The notes beneath the pieces were generated by a model. That model was given only the letters and a program-made list of their open reading frames with translations, made no database searches and had not been told where the DNA came from. A stretch of 64,000 nucleotides of DNA from Neonectria sp. B-13 (lineage: Eukaryota > Ascomycota > Sordariomycetes > Hypocreales > Nectriaceae), in NCBI GenBank assembly GCA_002682825.1, contig NOKP01000003.1, positions 2,604,001 to 2,668,000 on the forward strand, written 5' to 3'. Positions 59,201 to 64,000 of the stretch are shown piece after piece; positions within the stretch are counted from its first letter, which is position 1, and every line of letters begins with the position of its first letter. The position numbers were made by a program, and so were the translations under genes.

Positions 59201-60664
59201 TCAGGCCAGCAGCTTGTGCACTCGCTCCTGGATGACTCTGTCCACCGGCTGGGAATGTCGCTGTACCACAACGTTTTCCCTGCCGCCGATGTTAACAATC
59301 CGTATCCACTCGGGCGCCACCTCGCTTGCAATGAGCCGAACACAGCTTGCGCCCTCCTCCTTAGACATGGGCGTTCGAAGAGAGTCCTTGAGCTTCTCCA
59401 TGATAACGGCCATGGTGAAGGCCTGACGCGGTAATGACATGGGGGTTGAGAGACTGAGCATCGAGATGGTGGCTGCCACATCTGAGACTCGGTTGAGCGC
59501 GGCACGGCGTTGGAGCTCGGGGCCCGAGGGGGGAAGGGGCGCATTAGCCTTAGCAAGTTGCTTCATGCGGAGTCGATCGAGGAGGCTCATTTTAGTGCCG
59601 TCAGGGTTTAGGCAAGGATTCCTGGACGCAGCCGCCTGCTTGGCTTCTTTCTCTTGCTGTTTGGCGGCAATATCATTCTTGATCTCTGACAGTGCTCGTT
59701 GTCCCTTGGACAGCAGAGGGTTCGCCTTGTTGTCGATTGCCATGTTTTTGATGGCGACTTGGGGTAGATCGCTAAGCGAAAGGCTCCCGAGGGGAAGGTC
59801 AACTTCAGTCATCTCATCGGCGGCTTTTTCTGCACAGAGAGCGTGCAGGTTTTCCTCGAACTGTCGATAGAGACGCTGCTCGTTGATTGGGGTGGTATCC
59901 TCACGAGGGGCTAGCTCGATACATACTCTTCCTCGACCATAGTCGGAGATAATGAAGGGCGATGTTGATTCATGCTTAGTGGATGTTTGGATGGCGATGC
60001 ATCGTCGAATGTCCTCTACTGTGACTTGCCGCTTGCCCCAGGAGCGAGAGATATGGGGACCAATTTCGCGTAACTCGATAGGCGCTGAAGTACCGTTGTG
60101 GACGAATTGAATCATGATGGTCTTGACAAAAGACCTGTGGAGATCGATCAGATCGACGAGATGGGGAGGAAGGCCATTGTCTTTGTCACTGTCCGCCTGG
60201 CTCAGCTTCTGAAAAACCCCATCGAGCTTAGTCTGGACTGTTTTGCCCTGACGCTTCGACCTCGAAATGATGGTTGCCTCGCTGGGTTTGTGGACAGTTC
60301 CGGCCCTCGAGGGTGTGGCCTTGGCTGTGCGCTTGCCCTTGATAATGGCTCGAACCGATGGGGGAGGTGCGGGCTGAGGTTCCTGACGGCGACAGGCACG
60401 CTTCGTGGGGGCAGCATCATCGTCGCTGCTGGGAGCGAACGAGACGGTTCGAGGAGCGACTTGAGGATGGGCGTCCTCTTCTGTGGTCGCCGCCTTTCGT
60501 TTTCTCGTTGTGATCGTGGATGTTGTGGTCCGGGCAGGCTCAACGGCAATCTTCTTAACGGCGGCATCCGGGAAGGCGTGACTCTTGGAGACACGGGCAA
60601 AGCCATTGATGCGCTGGCTAGCAGCTGCCGTGGCAGCTTGGTTGCGCTTCGCCGGTCGAGCCAT
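59201..60664 (-). CDS. cdt1: Cdt1, DNA replication licensing factor
   Basis: Cdt1 loads the MCM2-7 helicase onto origins together with ORC and Cdc6. This is one uninterrupted 487-aa frame. The N-terminal 140 residues are basic and disordered with several KR clusters. A sequence QTKLDGVF (about residues 144-151) resembles a PCNA-interacting (PIP) box but lacks the first aromatic residue. The central winged-helix region reads LPPHLVDLIDLHRSFVKTIM with IMIQFVHNGTSAPIELREIG, and the C-terminal MCM-binding winged helix is represented by EEGASCVRLIASEVAPEWIR followed by IVNIGGRENVVVQRHSQPVD. Between them lies an RNPCLNPDGTKMSLLDRLRM helix. An in-frame ATG at 60766 would add 34 residues of unlike character, so I prefer MARPAKRNQ at 60664. 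Confidence 0.85.
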   Translation of the reverse strand: MARPAKRNQAATAAASQRINGFARVSKSHAFPDAAVKKIAVEPARTTTSTITTRKRKAATTEEDAHPQVAPRTVSFAPSSDDDAAPTKRACRRQEPQPAPPPSVRAIIKGKRTAKATPSRAGTVHKPSEATIISRSKRQGKTVQTKLDGVFQKLSQADSDKDNGLPPHLVDLIDLHRSFVKTIMIQFVHNGTSAPIELREIGPHISRSWGKRQVTVEDIRRCIAIQTSTKHESTSPFIISDYGRGRVCIELAPREDTTPINEQRLYRQFEENLHALCAEKAADEMTEVDLPLGSLSLSDLPQVAIKNMAIDNKANPLLSKGQRALSEIKNDIAAKQQEKEAKQAAASRNPCLNPDGTKMSLLDRLRMKQLAKANAPLPPSGPELQRRAALNRVSDVAATISMLSLSTPMSLPRQAFTMAVIMEKLKDSLRTPMSKEEGASCVRLIASEVAPEWIRIVNIGGRENVVVQRHSQPVDRVIQERVHKLLA

Positions 60665-63600
60665 GTCGATAATTTTCTCCGTTTGAAATGGCGCTAAACA
60701 AGGAAGGAGGCAGGCCAAATGCAGTTGTCTGCGGGAATGAGGACGTAAGGTGCCAATGCGTAGCACAGGGAGTGACTGTCAAAGTTGAAGAGAAGCGAAG
60801 AAAGTGCAATCGTTTACCAGAGTTGAGTGGAATGCGGGAAGTGCGAAAGTGGGAAGTGGGATGGGAGATGACGCTTTGTTGAGTGGGAGGAAACCACGGG
60901 CCTGGTTTGGGCATGGTGTGGGCATGTCCGTCGCTTGGGGGAACGTGAAGTTCTTCAGCGGGCCAAGCAACGCGTCCAGGCGCGTTGTTGCGTGTGGCCC
61001 ACGACGCGTAAAGTGGATAAGACACGACAGGAGGACGCGCACGAGCCAACCATTGAAACGCGACCATCCCAAGTATCACGTGCCCATGCGCTTAGCACAT
61101 AGATGCACGTAACGGGCTTACCATACTGTTGCGCTGACTCCGCCTCTCAGGCCCTTGCCCCCTTAACTACTACAGACGAGTGTGTAAGTAGTAAGCTGAA
61201 CCTGTGAAGCATGTGCTTGAGCCAGGGTGAGAATAATTCTCTTACCCCACATGCTATAGAGTACGTACCTACCTCTTGTCTTGGAAGCCAATGTCTGCAT
61301 TGTTATCAAGTGTGACTCTTCTCCGACCGCGGCTTGAGAAGTCGCCGAACAACGACCCCAACCACGGCCGAGGCGCGGGTCGCGGGTCGTCGTTACACAC
61401 AACCTCGCAGATGACTCGCGCCGATGCTGCAGAGCCTTTCTGTTCACGTCGTACCTCGGTTCTTATTGCTGCTCTACACTGTGGGAGAGTAGTGGCGTAT
61501 GATCTCACTCCTAACATCGTCTCATTGCTCCGTTCGCCCATTCACCTCGAGCAACCCAGACTATGATTGAGGTCTGATTCACTACGACGTAGTCGGCTGG
61601 TTACACAAAACCCTAACCGTAGGCGTCTTTAGGGATGACTTTGGTGTACCTTAGGACCAAGTACTTCGTACCTCTTAGTCTAACAAGAAGCTCGCGACAA
61701 GCTGCCTCGGATGCCATGAGCTCACGACAACTTTATTCTACATCGGAAGGAAACGGAAGCAGACAGACAGTCATAAGCGAATGGGACTGCAAGAGGCTTG
61801 CAAAATTTCTTTCACGAGCTATCTGACGAAAAGCAATTCCTGATGAATCGGCGGCAAGAAGCTACCTTGCCCAGAAGAAAAAAGTGAAAAATAAAACAGC
61901 CGGACTATTTTCTGTATCCCCTGTACCATACGCCCTCTCCCAAATGTGTGGCTGGGTTCTTTGCTGTAGTGTGCTTCGTTGAGGCCCTCCCTCCCCTCAT
62001 TGCCAGCCGTACGATTCCATTATTACCCCAGACTCCAGACCGGTCCAAGACAGACCCCCAAGTTCAAACACCAGTTGTACAAGAAAAGAGAAGAATGCGT
62101 GCGAGCGTCGTCTTCCCAGCCAGCCCTAGCCCTCTCGCAGGTTGCATGCAGTGCGGAGACCGGGAATGGTTGACGCCACGCGATGCCTCGTCCGGGAGAC
62201 TCGCAGCTCAGCGACGAATGGACGTTGGCCAATGTTCAGGCCTGAAGCTGACAGGGCTGGGCGGGGGAGGCGCGGGGACAGCGTAGTCATCTGCCTGGAT
62301 GTGATGCCCCGGGGTCGAGGGACGGTTGTCCTTGGAGGCGAGGGTGGCGTTGATGCTGGTGTAAAGGTCTTGCGAGGTGACCAGTCTCATGTTTCTGGGA
62401 GACGGCGGGATGGCCAAGGGCGAAGTGGCGTGAGGGGCGGGCATTGTGAATGAGACGAGCGAGGAGCTGCATTTGGCCATTGTAAGACTTGGTGTACCGG
62501 GCCGGATAGATGATTGTATTGTATTATACATACATGAAGATCCAAGGCTTGCGTATACTGCGGGTAAAGAATGGAGACTACGACGTAGCCAGGTGGCGGC
62601 GCCCTGATGATGAAGCGTTGGGGACGGCAGTTGTTCGCAAATGCGAGGCCGAGCAGGTGGGGGAGCGAAAAGTCCACGAGGTGTCTTGTCGTCTCGGCCA
62701 AGTTGCTGGGGATGGATGACAAGGAAGATGGGAGAGACAACGTGGGTGGGGAGGAGCTTCGAGGAGAATAGAGCAGTCGCCTGATGTTGAAGTACGAGTT
62801 GCGAGTGAGAGAAGTGAGAAGAGAAAGAACGAGGACGATGATGGGGAGGCAGTGTGCGGCACGGCCGGAGGTTTGTCAAGTTTTCTGAGGTAGTAGGTTT
62901 GATTTCTTGAGGTAGGATCAAAGGTAGGCTAGGAAAGTTCGGGAAGAGGGACTGAGGGAGGGAAGGACCAAGGGGGATGAAATAGCTTATTTATTCAAAT
63001 GAAGGAAGGAGGCAGGCAGTGACAGTCTCAGTTAGGACCACCCATGGCTGGCCAGGGCAAACGGCGACGATGGCGGCAGCGGAGACGACAACCCAACGCA
63101 GCCACGCACGACAAGGCCAAAGCTATCGACAGGGCGAGACGACTTGCAAGCAACAAGGCACAAGGCACGGGAGGGAAAAAACCTGGGGAACGGAGCGGGA
63201 AGCACGTCTTGGCCCCCTGCTCCTGGTAGTACCAACGACGGAGGTACCGGCCTGGCCAGATAGGTACGAAGTACGACACGTATCAACGAAGTACTCGCAC
63301 ACTCCCGTATTCTGTGCACCCAAACCCGTCGACTCCGTTGCTCCGTTCCATGCCAAACATCGATCCTTGTTCTGTTGGACCGCATTGGATCCCGGGCTCG
63401 GCAGGTCGGCCAGAGACGAATTGCATTTGACAGCACCGGTACGAAGTACTCGTGCCTTAGGCCACCGACTTGACGATGTACGGACGTAGCCCAGGTACTG
63501 ACACTCACTCGTCGTCCCTGGCTCTAGGGCTGCGTGTAGATGAGACGATGGCCCCAGCCAAGACAAGTTTATCCCAAGGCCTACAGAGGCGCCTCTGGGG

Positions 63601-64000
63601 TACCGACACTAGCCCCGATCAGCTCCTGGCCAATAACTCCCCGTCCCTGGATATTGCGACCCTGACGAGGCGGTGCCGAGTTGGCTTAATTGGAAGGCAT
63701 GCCGGCCGCTGGATGATGCATGGTGCATCGACAACTTCGGGCAGACGCCATCCAGCTGGACGGAGCACAGCAGGACACCTCAGCCCAGCTTCCGAAGGCA
63801 GCTTCGGGTTCTGACACGTCGTGGGAGAGGCAGCTCAGGCAGACGAGTGCAAGGGGACACCGATGGCAAAGGGGGTGTGGAGTTGGCCCGGCCCTGTGCC
63901 TGCGCTGGCTGTCCTGACAGGCTGGCTTATTAGGAATCGTGAATTGTGGTAGTCCGGGGGAGAGTCGGCCAAGCCAAAGAGCTGGTACTAGCCAGCCCCA
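60665..64000. other. Gene-free right end with GTACGAAGTAC repeats
   Basis: This includes the cdt1 promoter. GTACGAAGTAC or its complement occurs at 61661-61671, 63264-63274 and 63439-63449, and AAAACCCTAACC (telobox-like) at 61607-61618. A frame on the minus strand at 62208-62921 (237 aa) is Ser/Pro/His-rich without domain signal and is not called. Confidence 0.5.

Noticed and set aside
60665..60766. Upstream start adding 34 residues to Cdt1
   Set aside because: The extra residues (MLRIGTLRPHSRRQ...) look like translated leader. MARPAKR at 60664 starts the basic N-terminus expected of Cdt1.
62208..62921. 237-aa minus-strand frame near the right end
   Set aside because: It is low-complexity Ser/Pro/His sequence of the kind expected from GC-balanced non-coding DNA, with no domain.

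Overview
This is a 64 kb piece of a filamentous ascomycete nuclear genome. Sordariomycetes is likely and Hypocreales plausible, but I cannot name the species. The evidence is many short introns (mostly 50-125 nt) with GTRNGT-type donors and CTRAC-like branch sites, a fungal-type FacB/Cat8 Zn2Cys6 regulator, a DUF3405 protein, a fungal F-box/TPR protein, pyrimidine-rich promoter tracts, and wide GC-balanced gene-free intervals. I see no tRNA, rRNA, CRISPR array or intact mobile element. One 100-N scaffold gap lies at 38953-39052, directly after a run of 24 G.

Layout: 1-617 (+) is the 3' end of a plasma-membrane syntaxin (Sso/Psy1), convergent with Tom70 (1455-3506, -). Next come a class-IV aminotransferase of the aminodeoxychorismate lyase type (4645-5523, +), an F-box/TPR protein with a cysteine cluster (6731-8977, +), a YchF/OBG-type TGS GTPase (9411-10868, -), a SET-domain lysine methyltransferase (12001-13856, +), a 5.1 kb gene-free stretch, and the acetate regulator FacB (18995-21861, +). 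These are followed by a GDPD phosphodiesterase like yeast Pgc1 (23709-25141, +), a secreted SMP-30/beta-propeller protein (26551-27576, +), Rtf1 of the Paf1 complex (28008-30053, -), Coq7 (30591-31372, +) and phospholipase D (31618-37118, -). After the gapped 4.5 kb gene-free region lie a cytochrome P450 (41645-43738, +), an uncharacterised multi-pass membrane protein (44689-46078, +), a DUF3405 type II membrane protein (48209-50562, -), an MFS DHA1-like transporter (55940-58264, -) and the licensing factor Cdt1 (59201-60664, -).

The genes do not form a metabolic cluster. It is a mostly housekeeping neighbourhood: membrane fusion, mitochondrial import, folate precursor, ubiquinone, phospholipid turnover, transcription elongation and replication licensing. 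A few condition-dependent genes (FacB, P450, MFS, SMP-30) are mixed in. Exon-intron models were built by hand from reading-frame continuity and splice signals, and every complete model sums to an integral number of codons.

The most interesting observations are at the RNA and regulatory level: a last intron in the phospholipase D gene that begins inside an apparent stop codon, a 10-nt microexon in the GTPase gene, two overlapping mini-uORFs before FacB, a start-stop uORF plus a 9-bp stem immediately before the P450 start codon, palindromic GGTGA elements between rtf1 and coq7, and several repeated short words (GTGCACTGTA, GTACGAAGTAC) in the gene-poor regions. I did not find a clear, new multi-gene system.
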